In this document: in pieces, positions 19,650 through 29,577 of the stretch
How the letters are laid out: the number at the start of each line of letters is the position of its first letter
Numbering within the stretch: position 1 is the first letter of the stretch
Assembly: GCA_002709005.1 (NCBI GenBank)
Contig: PAPH01000061.1
Coordinates: 1-64,000, forward strand
Direction of reading: 5' to 3'
From: Hyphomicrobiales bacterium
GTDB taxonomy: Bacteria; Pseudomonadota; Alphaproteobacteria; Rhizobiales; Rhizobiaceae
Length of the DNA: 64,000 nt
Translations under genes and position numbers: made by a program
The notes under the pieces: generated by a model
What the model saw: the letters and a program-made list of their open reading frames with translations, nothing else
Told to the model about the DNA's origin: nothing
Databases searched by the model: none

Positions 19650-20524
19650 TTCTCCTCAAGGGTCCGGGCCACGACGGCATCCGCCATCGCAAGCGCGTCC
19701 CTGTTGACGCCGACATTGTGAACGCGGAAGACGGCAGCACCGGCAAGTCGTAGAAGAACCGAGGTGGCAGCCGTCCCGGCATCCCGTTCGTCCGCATCCT
19801 CGCGACCGGTGATTGCTCCGATAAACCGCTTCCGCGACGTTCCCGCGACAATAGGAAGGCCAAGCACATTCAGCTCCGCCATTCGCGCCATCAGCGCGAC
19901 GTTTTCCGCCGTGTCCTTGGCAAAGCCGAAGCCGGGGTCGAGAAGCAGGCTCTCGCGCCTGACACCGGCCTTATCCGCGATGGCGAGCGACGGCTCGAAC
20001 CACGCGATTTGATCCGCGATCACATCGGAAAGTTTTTCGCGATCGCGGCCCGTATGCATGATGACGACGCCCGCCCCTTCGCGCGCCGCGACCTCGGCGA
20101 TCTCCGGTTCGCGGCGCAGCCCCCAGACGTCGTTGACGATATGCGCTCCGGCCGAGAGGGCCAGTCGTGCGGTCTCGGCCCGATAGGTATCCACCGAAAG
20201 GAGCGGCCCGCCTTCCCCGAAAGCCTTCGACAGCGCCTCGAACACCGGCAGGATGCGCTCCTGTTCCTTTCCGGAAGAGACCGGATCGGCACCGGGCCGG
20301 GTCGACTCGCCACCGATGTCGATGATGTCGGCGCCGTCCGCGGCCATTTGGCGCGCCGCCTCGACGGCCTTGTCCAGATCAAGATGCAGACCGCCGTCCG
20401 AAAACGAATCGGGCGTGACGTTGAGAATGCCCATCACCACGGCGCGCGGACCGGTCTGAAGCCGCCGGCCGCGCGCCACCGACACGTAGCGCGGTTCGAA
20501 AACGTCGGGAGATGCAATCAACAA
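19646..20524 (-). CDS. folP: Dihydropteroate synthase
   Basis: Joins p-aminobenzoate to hydroxymethyl-dihydropterin diphosphate; the target of sulfonamides. The 292-residue TIM-barrel shows GILNVTPDSFSDGG, the pterin loop IDIGGESTRPGAD, VSVDTYRAETARLALSAGAHIVNDVWG, LLLDPGFGFAKDTAENV, and the C-terminal GTSRKRFIGAITGRE with the phosphate-binding Ser-Arg. First gene of folP-folB-folK. The promoter should lie in the short divergent gap shared with the DUF922 gene. Confidence 0.97.
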   Translation of the reverse strand: MLIASPDVFEPRYVSVARGRRLQTGPRAVVMGILNVTPDSFSDGGLHLDLDKAVEAARQMAADGADIIDIGGESTRPGADPVSSGKEQERILPVFEALSKAFGEGGPLLSVDTYRAETARLALSAGAHIVNDVWGLRREPEIAEVAAREGAGVVIMHTGRDREKLSDVIADQIAWFEPSLAIADKAGVRRESLLLDPGFGFAKDTAENVALMARMAELNVLGLPIVAGTSRKRFIGAITGREDADERDAGTAATSVLLRLAGAAVFRVHNVGVNRDALAMADAVVARTLEEK

Positions 20525-20618
20525 TTTGTCACCTTGGCGGGCTGGTCACCGGTCGACTTTCTGTTGCATCACCTGTCGCCATGACGCAAGGTTTGTTGGC
20601 TCGACAAAGGGAAGTTGA

Positions 20619-21230
20619 ATGCGCATAGCGCCGATCGCAGCTGCAATCGTTCTCGCCGTCTCGCCGACAACGGCCGGGCGGGCGGAGACGCTCATCTCCA
20701 AATCCTACCAGTACTTCAACATCGGCGGCCGGACCGCTGGCGACCTCGATCGCGAGCTCTCGCGCAACGGCCCCCAGGCGTCGGGCACCGAGATGCGTCA
20801 TCCCGGCGCCACGCAGATGAAGTTCAGCGGCACAATCAGCTATCAGCAGCTTTCCGGCGGCCGCTGCAAGGTCAAGAGCGCGCAGATCAAGCTGCACACC
20901 AAGCTGATCCTGCCGCGCTGGACCAACCGACGCCGCGCCGACCATGACGTCGCTCTCATCTGGGACACGCTTTCGCGCGACATCAAGCGCCATGAGGAGC
21001 GGCACGCCGAAATCGCCCGGCAATATGCCCGCAAGCTGGAGAAAGCGCTCGTAGGCCTTTATCCACGGCGCAGCTGCAAGGCCATGGAAGCAGCCGCCAA
21101 CAAGGAATCCGACAAGGTTCTCAAGAAGCACGACAAGGCGCAAATGGCATTCGACCGTGCCGAATCGGCAAGCTTCGAGCGCCGCATGACGCGGATGCTG
21201 CAGTTCAAGCTCGACAAGATGAAGGAGTAA
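20619..21230 (+). CDS. Secreted DUF922-type putative zinc protease
   Basis: 203-residue protein with a signal peptide cleaved after AGRA. The mature part carries RHEERHAEIA-type sequence (KRHEERHAEIARQYARKLE), the HExxH-like pattern used to predict metalloprotease activity in the DUF922 family. Further hallmarks are YFNIGGRTAGDLDRELSRNGP at the N-terminus of the mature protein, and a Cys pair (RRCKV-like GGRCKVKS and RRSCKAME). Note that the motif reads H-E-E-R-H, so the first His and the Glu are in register. Enzymatic activity of the family has not, to my knowledge, been shown. It stands alone between the folate operon and the ferredoxin reductase gene. Confidence 0.82.
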   Translation: MRIAPIAAAIVLAVSPTTAGRAETLISKSYQYFNIGGRTAGDLDRELSRNGPQASGTEMRHPGATQMKFSGTISYQQLSGGRCKVKSAQIKLHTKLILPRWTNRRRADHDVALIWDTLSRDIKRHEERHAEIARQYARKLEKALVGLYPRRSCKAMEAAANKESDKVLKKHDKAQMAFDRAESASFERRMTRMLQFKLDKMKE

Positions 21231-21274
21231 GGGCAGCACAAGCCGCCCCTTCCATTCATGTCACCGGCTGACCG

Positions 21275-22650
<1,376 letters not shown>

Positions 22651-22864
22651 ATATCCCTCGCCCGCACTGTCGTGTTGGTTACTGGCATGATGGCAACTGC
22701 CACGTCGATATAGGGCGGTGTCTTACACGCTCGACGGCGCGAAACAAGGATGAAAAGCGCCATGCGGCATTTGGCCAGCGACGTCCCGACGGCCCGCGCG
22801 ACAACTTATCTCACGCGTCGGGATTTCAGTTTGAACGGCCAACGATCCCCGCTCCGGTCCTGCC

Positions 22865-23233
22865 CTAACGGTTCAGGCCGATGATGAAGCTGTCGACATC
22901 GATCACGGACTTGGTAAAGGCCGCGAGCAGCGCCGCCTGGTCCGGATTGCTTTCGATCGCCTGGGCGTTGCGGGCCACCTCGAAGGCGCCGACACCCTTT
23001 GCCGATCCGGCGATGGTATGTGCGAGCTTCACCCGGTCGGTTCCGGTCAGGCCGGGCAGTTCGTGAACCGCCTTCCTGATCTGCCGCGCGAAGATTGCCA
23101 GAACCTCGGCCTCGAGGTTCTTGTCGCCACCGGTCTGCCGGGCCAGATGAACCAGATCGATCGGCCGGTCGCCCGAGGGTCGTGGATGATATCCCGTTTC
23201 GGGAGCTTCGAATGCAATGTTGAACGCCGTCAT
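22865..23233 (-). CDS. Standalone histidine phosphotransfer (HPt) protein
   Basis: 122-residue cytosolic HPt domain. The phospho-acceptor helix is KLAHTIAGSAKGVGAFEVA, with the His followed by the Gly-Ser-Ala spacing typical of HPt domains. The N-terminal 35 residues (YHPRPSGDRPIDLVHLARQTGGD) look flexible. It has no receiver or kinase domain and no adjacent kinase gene, so its partners are unknown. It is not the ChpT fold. The start is MTAFNIAFEAPE; eight additional upstream codons are possible. Confidence 0.8.
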   Translation of the reverse strand: MTAFNIAFEAPETGYHPRPSGDRPIDLVHLARQTGGDKNLEAEVLAIFARQIRKAVHELPGLTGTDRVKLAHTIAGSAKGVGAFEVARNAQAIESNPDQAALLAAFTKSVIDVDSFIIGLNR

Positions 23234-23611
23234 AGCGGGGCTTCCTCTATGTGCCATAATGGGAAGATTGTGCTCCCCTATGGCTGAGTCATTTGCACTA
23301 GACGGTTCATAATGGGTGCCGAAATCTGTCGATATGGTTAACGACGCCTAAATGTGGCGTTTCATTGGCAGATTTTGAAAATGCGACCGATTGTAGAAAG
23401 CGGGGGATAACGTGATGCTGATATGTCCCGGGTAGCCGCAATTGTGCAATTCCGGCTACTATGGCACTAGTCAGTTTGAAATGATTGTATTTTTGCCGCC
23501 TTTTCCGGCGAAAGACAGTCACGTGAGACGTCCGGCTGCGGATCATTCCGGGACAGGCGGAATAATCCGGATACCGGTTCGGACGCCCGCAGGGGCACGA
23601 AAGCGAAGTAA
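23234..23611. other. 378-base intergenic region before the GPR-like gene
   Basis: No gene is visible. A weak CtrA-like site (TTAA-N7-TAAA) lies at 23338-23352 and a GAGTC (CcrM-type GANTC) at 23286. A short hairpin-prone GCCGCCTTTTCCGGCG occurs near 23495. The region should contain the promoters of the divergent HPt and GPR-like genes; no strong -35/-10 pair stands out. Confidence 0.4.
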
Positions 23612-26600
23612 ATGAGTAACAAAAAAGCAGACAAGAGCATCGACGAGCAGGCATTCGAAGCGCTCGAAGATGCGCTCGCGCTCGACGACACCGACCTTTC
23701 CAACGAGGAACTGGAGGCACAGGTATCCGCCGCCGCCCGGGAACTCGCCGAAGCGCAGGAGAGCGATGCGCCTGCCGCCGAGGAGCGGAAGACGGAGAAG
23801 GTGGAAAAGACCACCCGCGCAACACCGCCCTACACGCCTGCCGGTCCTTTCGCGCCTGCAAATGATGACAGCCGCAAGACGCCTGCCGCCCTGCTGCGCG
23901 CCTTCGAAATCCGTTCGAGCCGCGGCGCGGTCCGCAACGCCGTCCTGCTGTCGCTGCTCTGGGCCATCGGCTGCCTCGGCATCGCCAACCTGCTCTACGG
24001 TCCGGGAATCTGGCAGATCAGGAGCCTCAACCAGCTTCTCGCCATGCCGGCCGCGATCGGCGTGCTCGTCGCCATCGTGATTCCCGTCTTCGTCTTCTTC
24101 GGCTTCGCCATCATGATGGCGCGCGCGAGGGAAATGCGCACCGCCGCCCGCTCGATGGCCGAGGTCGCACTTCGTCTCGCCGAGCCGGAAACCGTCGCCG
24201 CCGACCAGATTCTGACCGTCGGCCAGGCCGTGCGCCGCGAGGTTTCCTCGATGAACGAGGGCATCGAGCGGACCATTGCCCGCGCCTCCGAACTCGAGAC
24301 GCTCGTGCACGCAGAAGTCAACGCGCTCGAACGCAGCTATACTGATAACGAAGTCCGCGTCCGCGGCCTGGTCATGGAACTGGGCAACGAGCGCGATGCC
24401 ATCGTCACCCATGCCGAGCGCATCCGCGCCTCCATCACCGGTGCCCACGAACAGCTTCGCGACGAGCTCTCGCAGGCCGGCGACGACCTGGCCAACCGGC
24501 TTTCGACCTCCGGCGAGGCCGTGGCGCAGCTTCTCGACACCCGCGCTGCCCATCTCCAGGCGCAGACGTCGGAAGTGTCCGAAGCGATCGAAAGCCTCCT
24601 CTCCTCGCGGACCGAGGGTCTGCTCGAGACGCTCAAGACGTCCGGCCAGGATCTTACCGACGAGTTCGACACGCGCATCGAAATCCTGCGCGCGCAGCTC
24701 GAGCAGCGCGGCAAGGCGCTTCTCACGGAATTCGAAACCCGCGCCTCGACGCTCGACGCGAATACGGAGAAGCTCAACGCCGCCCTCTCCGATCGCGCCC
24801 GCGAGCTCAACGAGACGCTGATTGCCCGCACCCGCGAGATCTCCGACAGCATCGGCGCGGGCCAGCAGGCGATCGCCGGCGGTCTCGAAGACACGCTTGC
24901 CCTGCTCAACTCGACGCTCGACGAGAAGGGCGCAGCATTCCGCCAGGCGCTCAAATCGAGCGCCGACGACGCGGTCATGGATCTTGATCTGCGGGCGAGC
25001 CTGTTCGAGGATCGCCTCGCCTCCTCCGTCACCAGCCTGAATTCGGCCTTCGACGAACGGGTGTCGGAATTCACCAGCGCGTTCGACAGCCGTGCCGGCA
25101 CGCTCGACAGCAAGCTGACCGAAAGCCTCGCGCGCATCGACGAGACCCTCAACGGCTCGACCAGCGCCATTGACGGCATCCTGTCGTCGAGCCTCGAACG
25201 CATCGGCAGCACCTTCAACGACAATGTCGACCGTATCGACAGCGTCGTCAGCCAGGCCTCCGACCGCGCCATCCGCGGCATGGACGAAAAGACCATCGCC
25301 CTTCAGGAAGCCGCCGAAACCTCGGCTATCCGGCTGGAGCAGGCCGCCAATTCCGGCTCGGATTCCATCCATGCCGCTCTTGCCGGCGTCGAGAACCGCT
25401 TCGAGGAAACGCTGTCGTCCCGTTCGGCTTCGCTCTTCGGCAAGCTGGAACAGTCCACCCAGGATCTCGGCACCGAACTCGACATCCGCATCGGCGCCCT
25501 GCATTCCGCCCTCGATGAGCGCTCCGGCCAGATCACCACCGGACTGGATGACCGTACGCAGGCAATCCGCGATAACATCGATACCGCCACCAACCGGCTG
25601 CAGACGATGCTTGACGACCAGTCGGGCCGCATCAGCGAAGCCACCGAGACCGCAGCAACCCGCTTCGAGGAAACCTTCGACAAGGGTTCGAGCAGAGTCG
25701 GCGAGCGTCTCGAAACGATGAGTTCGCTTCTCGGCCAGGGTCTCGAACGGGTCTCGACGACGATCGAGGAAAAGGCCGGCGGTCTGGCGGCAAAGCTCCG
25801 GGAGGCAGTCTCGCAGGCCGCCGTCGAGCTCGACGCGGAAGCCCTCAAGGCAGGGGAAAATCTGGAATCGGTCTCCGCCGGCTTCGGCAAGCGCATGGAA
25901 GACCAGAGCCACCAGTTCATCCAGCGCCTGGAAGAGCATCTCGACGAACGCAGTGCCAACTTCGCCGCCCATGCCAACAGCGTGGCCACGGAAGTCTCTA
26001 CGAGCGCCGAGGCGCTCAATCGCGAAGCCAGCCGTATCGGCGAAATTGCCGCCGGCGTGGGCCAGACGATCACCGAGCAGGCCCAGTCGATCAACACGCT
26101 GTTCTCGGAAAGCGAAATCCGTCTTACCGAGCAGGCCACCCGCCTCTCCTCGCTGATTTCCGACGAGACCAGCCGCGCGGCGGGTCAGATCGGCGAAACC
26201 GCCGACAGCCTCGCCCATACGCTGGAAGAGAAGACCCGGCTCATGGCCGAACGTCTTTCCGAGGTGGGAAGCTCGCTCGAAAGCACGACCGACTCCATCT
26301 CCACGCGCCTTGCCGACCGCACCGATGCGATCTCCGTCACGCTTTCCGAAAAGACCGACGCGATCTCCGCGACACTTTCGGAAAGAACCGATGCGATCTC
26401 GGCTTCGCTCACGGAGAAGACCGATTTCATCTCCTCCTCGTTCTCGGAGAAGACCCGTCTCATGGAAGAGCGCCTCGCCGAGGTGGGGAGCTCGCTCGAA
26501 AGCACGACCGACTCCATCTCCACCCGGCTTGCCGATCGCACCGACAACATCTCGGCTACCCTGTCGGAGAAGACGGATGCGATCTCGGCCCGGCTTTCCG

Positions 26601-28432
26601 AGCAGACGGACTCCCTGTCCTCCCGCCTTGCGGAACAGACCGAGTCCCTCACCACCAAGATCACCGAGCAGACCGGCTCGATTCTCGAAAACCTCGAACG
26701 CACCGAAAAGGCCATCGACGTCCGCGCCACCTCCGTCGGCTCGACGCTCGACGAGCGGACCCGCGAACTCAATTCGATGCTCGCCAGCCGCTCCTCGGAG
26801 CTCTCGCGCCTCATCGACGAGCAGGTTCGCCCGCTGGTCGACCGTTACGCCGAAAGCGGCCAGTCGATCGCCGAGGAACTTTCGAGCCTCACCGAGCAGA
26901 GCACCGAGCGCCTGCAGGCGGAAAACGCCAAGCTCATCACAGCCCTGTCGACCCGCACCAGCGAGACGCTGTCGGCCGTCGAACATGCGAACCGCAGCCT
27001 GACCTCCAATGTGGAAGGTCTGCTCGCCCGCCTGAGCGAAAGCAACGCATCGCTGTCGAACCTGCTCGAAACCACCGGTTCGTCGGTCGCCAGCGCGTCC
27101 GCCGAACTGACCTCGGTCTCGGAGCGCTTCGAAACCTCGACCCAGAAGGCGTCGGACCTCATTTCGACCTCCTCGCGGCTGCTTGACGGCAAGGTTGAAC
27201 GCCTGTCTGACATCTCCGGCAATACGCTCAACCAGGTCGGCGCGATCGCCGGACGTTTCGACGAGCACTCGCGCGTTCTGGCGTCTGCCTCCGATCTGCT
27301 TGCCGCGGCCCAGTCAAACCTCTCCTCCACGCTTGAGGAACGCCAGCAGGCGCTTCAGTCCCTGTCCGTCGGCCTCGTCGAGCGGTCCGCGGAAATCGAG
27401 CGGACCATGCGCTCGCTTGAGGGCATCGTTACCGGCGCCTTCGCCAATGCCGACGATCTGGCGAACCGCACCGCCGGCAAGCTTCAGAGCGGCCTTCGCG
27501 CTGCCGCGGAAGAAGCCGGCCAGGCACTGAGCAACACCGAGGAACAGGCTGACGCAACCGCCCGCAAGGTGCGCGATACCATCGTCTCGGCTGTCGGCGA
27601 CGCGACGTCGCGCTTCTCCGACGCGACGGACGAAATCCGCCGCTCGGCCAGCGACATACGCCGGGAACTGGATTCCACACGCGAGGAACTCAAGCGCGGC
27701 GCGTTCGACCTGCCGGAGGAAACCCGGGAAAGTGCTGCCGCCATGCGCCGCGCCGTCAGCGACCAGATCAAGGCACTGCAGGATCTCGCAAGCCTGGTCG
27801 GTCAGAGCTCCCGCCGCGCGGAAATTTCCGAGCCGGTCGCACCCCGTGCGGGGCCGGCACGGCCGCGCCAGCAGGCGCCCGCCCCCGCCCCGGCTCGCCG
27901 TCCCGAACCGGCTCCGGTCTTCGACGCACCGCTACGGGGAAGCCAGCCGGCATCGACCGCGCAGCCTTCCGGCAGCGGCTGGGGTTCCGATCTGCTGCGC
28001 GGCGCCGCCCAGGAAGAGCAGCGGACCACGCAGCCGGCCCGCACCGCGAGCCGCACCGGCAACCAGGACCGCAACCCGCGTCATGTGATGGAATCGCTGA
28101 ATTCGCTCTCCGTGGATATCGCCCGCGCCATTGACCACGATGCCTCGGTCGATCTCTGGCGGCGCTACCAACGTGGCGAACGCGACGTCTTCACCCGTCG
28201 CCTCTACACGCTGAAGGGCCAGCAGACATTCGACGAGATCAAGGCGAAATATGCGCGCGAGCCGGAATTCCGCGGCGCGGTCGATCGCTACATCGCCGAT
28301 TTCGAGAAGCTGCTGTCGGATGTCGCGCGCAACGACCGCGACAACATGATTACCCAGACCTATCTCACCTCGGACACCGGCAAGGTCTACACCATGCTCG
28401 CCCATGCCAGCGGCCGCTTCGAACGGGCCTGA
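23612..28432 (+). CDS. Giant coiled-coil membrane protein, growth-pole ring (GPR/RgsE)-like
   Basis: 1,606 residues. A polar acidic N-terminus (1-100) precedes two membrane helices near 108-129 and 146-170. More than 1,200 residues of nearly uninterrupted amphipathic helix follow, rich in Ser, Thr, Glu and Arg and built from degenerate 11-residue repeats of the SEKTDAISATL kind (apolipoprotein-like). A Pro-rich linker comes at about 1405-1480, and a compact C-terminal domain starts near HVMESLNSLSVDIARAID. This plan matches GPR of Agrobacterium tumefaciens and RgsE of Sinorhizobium, which form a ring at the growing pole. GPR is longer, about 2,100 residues, so this copy would be a short version. 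The identification is by architecture only. The opposite strand has a 1,241-codon open frame that is a shadow. Confidence 0.75.
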   Translation: MSNKKADKSIDEQAFEALEDALALDDTDLSNEELEAQVSAAARELAEAQESDAPAAEERKTEKVEKTTRATPPYTPAGPFAPANDDSRKTPAALLRAFEIRSSRGAVRNAVLLSLLWAIGCLGIANLLYGPGIWQIRSLNQLLAMPAAIGVLVAIVIPVFVFFGFAIMMARAREMRTAARSMAEVALRLAEPETVAADQILTVGQAVRREVSSMNEGIERTIARASELETLVHAEVNALERSYTDNEVRVRGLVMELGNERDAIVTHAERIRASITGAHEQLRDELSQAGDDLANRLSTSGEAVAQLLDTRAAHLQAQTSEVSEAIESLLSSRTEGLLETLKTSGQDLTDEFDTRIEILRAQLEQRGKALLTEFETRASTLDANTEKLNAALSDRARELNETLIARTREISDSIGAGQQAIAGGLEDTLALLNSTLDEKGAAFRQALKSSADDAVMDLDLRASLFEDRLASSVTSLNSAFDERVSEFTSAFDSRAGTLDSKLTESLARIDETLNGSTSAIDGILSSSLERIGSTFNDNVDRIDSVVSQASDRAIRGMDEKTIALQEAAETSAIRLEQAANSGSDSIHAALAGVENRFEETLSSRSASLFGKLEQSTQDLGTELDIRIGALHSALDERSGQITTGLDDRTQAIRDNIDTATNRLQTMLDDQSGRISEATETAATRFEETFDKGSSRVGERLETMSSLLGQGLERVSTTIEEKAGGLAAKLREAVSQAAVELDAEALKAGENLESVSAGFGKRMEDQSHQFIQRLEEHLDERSANFAAHANSVATEVSTSAEALNREASRIGEIAAGVGQTITEQAQSINTLFSESEIRLTEQATRLSSLISDETSRAAGQIGETADSLAHTLEEKTRLMAERLSEVGSSLESTTDSISTRLADRTDAISVTLSEKTDAISATLSERTDAISASLTEKTDFISSSFSEKTRLMEERLAEVGSSLESTTDSISTRLADRTDNISATLSEKTDAISARLSEQTDSLSSRLAEQTESLTTKITEQTGSILENLERTEKAIDVRATSVGSTLDERTRELNSMLASRSSELSRLIDEQVRPLVDRYAESGQSIAEELSSLTEQSTERLQAENAKLITALSTRTSETLSAVEHANRSLTSNVEGLLARLSESNASLSNLLETTGSSVASASAELTSVSERFETSTQKASDLISTSSRLLDGKVERLSDISGNTLNQVGAIAGRFDEHSRVLASASDLLAAAQSNLSSTLEERQQALQSLSVGLVERSAEIERTMRSLEGIVTGAFANADDLANRTAGKLQSGLRAAAEEAGQALSNTEEQADATARKVRDTIVSAVGDATSRFSDATDEIRRSASDIRRELDSTREELKRGAFDLPEETRESAAAMRRAVSDQIKALQDLASLVGQSSRRAEISEPVAPRAGPARPRQQAPAPAPARRPEPAPVFDAPLRGSQPASTAQPSGSGWGSDLLRGAAQEEQRTTQPARTASRTGNQDRNPRHVMESLNSLSVDIARAIDHDASVDLWRRYQRGERDVFTRRLYTLKGQQTFDEIKAKYAREPEFRGAVDRYIADFEKLLSDVARNDRDNMITQTYLTSDTGKVYTMLAHASGRFERA
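26231..26548 (+). repeat. Near-identical 99-base direct repeat inside the GPR-like gene
   Basis: Bases 26231-26329 recur at 26450-26548, offset by exactly 219 bases (73 codons). Each copy encodes KTRLM.ERL.EVGSSLEST and continues with DSISTRLADRTD. Several shorter 33-base units (EKTDAISATL-like) lie between them. The pattern indicates recent in-frame duplication in the coiled coil. Confidence 0.85.
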
Positions 28433-28454
28433 CGTGAGCTCCGATCGTAACGAC

Positions 28455-28886
28455 ATGAAAAGCCCCGCCTCCGAGCGGGGCTTTTCAGTTCAGGGGTTGG
28501 GGGAAATCGCAATCCGCTGCCGTGACATCGAAGCGATGACGGCCTTCTACCGAGACATCATAGGGCTGGAGATCCTGGCGGACCGCAGCGGGCTGATCTT
28601 CTTTTCCCTGCCCAACGGCGTCGCCGGCCATACGGCCGTGCTGGCGCTCTTCGACGAGAGCAGGAACCCGGACAGGCCCGCGCCCCGCTCCGCCGGCTCG
28701 ACACTTCACCACATCGCGCTCACGGTCACCCCGCAAGGCCAGGCCGAAGCCTGCCGATGGTTCGACGAACAGGGTGTGAACTGGCGCGCCGAGGCGTTTG
28801 AATGGATCGGCTGGCGCGGCGTCTTCGTGGAAGATCCGGAAGGAAACGTCGTGGAGCTGGTCGCAGCCGTCGAGCGCGATGATTAG
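28455..28886 (+). CDS. VOC-superfamily (glyoxalase/bleomycin-resistance-like) protein
   Basis: About 143 residues with one vicinal-oxygen-chelate domain: paired beta-alpha-beta-beta units beginning IAIRCRDIEAMTAFYRDIIGLEI and ending RGVFVEDPEGNVVELVAA with a metal-ligand Glu. A His is present in STLHHIALTV. The substrate cannot be predicted. The start is uncertain. The ATG at 28455 places a perfect terminator hairpin over codons 2-11; a TTG at 28497 would start just after it but leave the domain with almost no N-terminus. The stop codon overlaps that of the convergent lipoprotein gene. Confidence 0.75.
   Translation: MKSPASERGFSVQGLGEIAIRCRDIEAMTAFYRDIIGLEILADRSGLIFFSLPNGVAGHTAVLALFDESRNPDRPAPRSAGSTLHHIALTVTPQGQAEACRWFDEQGVNWRAEAFEWIGWRGVFVEDPEGNVVELVAAVERDD
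28457..28487 (+). terminator. Terminator after the GPR-like gene, overlapping the VOC start
   Basis: A perfect 12-bp stem (GAAAAGCCCCGC/GCGGGGCTTTTC) with a 6-base loop, 25 bases after the GPR-like stop. Its 3' arm ends in CTTTTC. The preferred ATG of the next gene immediately precedes the hairpin. Confidence 0.8.
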
Positions 28887-29479
28887 AAGCGCTGCAGCGC
28901 CCAGCGCACGAGATCGGCCGTCACATTGTCGAAAGCGCGGTCGAGCGCTTCCACATAGGCCTCGTTGGAAGAGCCGCGCACCGGCGATGTCGAGCGGAAG
29001 ACCTGCTGGTCGCGCACCGAGCCGTTGCGGTCATTGATTACCTTGGCGGAAATCTCGACCACGGCCGTCTTGCCGCCCTGCACTCGCACCTCAAAGGAAC
29101 GGATCGAGGTGGAGATCTGGTAGTCGATCGCAAGTCCCTCGCCCGGACGTCCGACGCCGCCGACGCGGCCCGAATTCTCAAACGCCTGGATAAGCTTGGC
29201 CTGCACGATCTTCGGCAGGCGGTCGGACCATTGCGAATCCGCCAGATACTGGATCGAGGAGGGCGTAGGCTTGATGACGATCTGCTCGCTGTCGAGCGCC
29301 TTGAGCGCGATCGGTTCGGCAATGAGAATCTGCCGGCGCGGCGAAGCGCGGCCCTCGACTTCGGGCGTGCCCGTAAGCGCATAGGTATCCGGCGGCGTTT
29401 TGGTGCCGAGCACGCTTCCGCAGCCCGAAAGCAGCACAAGGCCCATTACCGTGACCAGACTGGCCCGCATTCCCGACAT
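28883..29479 (-). CDS. ABC-transport auxiliary lipoprotein of the Mla-type system
   Basis: 198-residue lipoprotein: signal peptide with lipobox LLSGC, then a domain of the ABC_trans_aux/PqiC type (YALTG near residue 33, ILIAEPIALKALDSEQIVIKP, YLADSQWSDRLPKIVQAKLIQAFENSG). Such lipoproteins stand at the outer membrane and pair with MCE-protein transporters. It is the last of four co-directional genes with the permease, ATPase and MlaD homologues, 98 bases after the MlaD-like gene. Confidence 0.85.
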   Translation of the reverse strand: MSGMRASLVTVMGLVLLSGCGSVLGTKTPPDTYALTGTPEVEGRASPRRQILIAEPIALKALDSEQIVIKPTPSSIQYLADSQWSDRLPKIVQAKLIQAFENSGRVGGVGRPGEGLAIDYQISTSIRSFEVRVQGGKTAVVEISAKVINDRNGSVRDQQVFRSTSPVRGSSNEAYVEALDRAFDNVTADLVRWALQRF

Positions 29480-29577
29480 GATTTCCCAGTTCCCCTTACA
29501 GGCCGCAATAATTCTTGCGATGATTGGCAGACCGAGTCAACGCCTTGCCATGGCGACGACTTCGGCCCCTCCGGACC

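Noticed and set aside
23338-23352. CtrA box (TTAA-N7-TAAA) upstream of the GPR-like gene
   Set aside because: One mismatch and about 260 bases from the start; attractive because GPR is a cell-cycle protein, but too weak to call.
26231-26700. Regular repeats that might suggest a CRISPR array
   Set aside because: The repeats are in frame with a coiled-coil protein, have no uniform spacers and no cas genes are nearby.
23543-27268. 1,241-codon open frame antisense to the GPR-like gene
   Set aside because: It is a by-product of the GC-rich, repetitive Ser/Glu/Arg codons of the coil on the other strand. It has a low-complexity Gly/Arg/Asp product, no ribosome-binding site and no recognisable domain.
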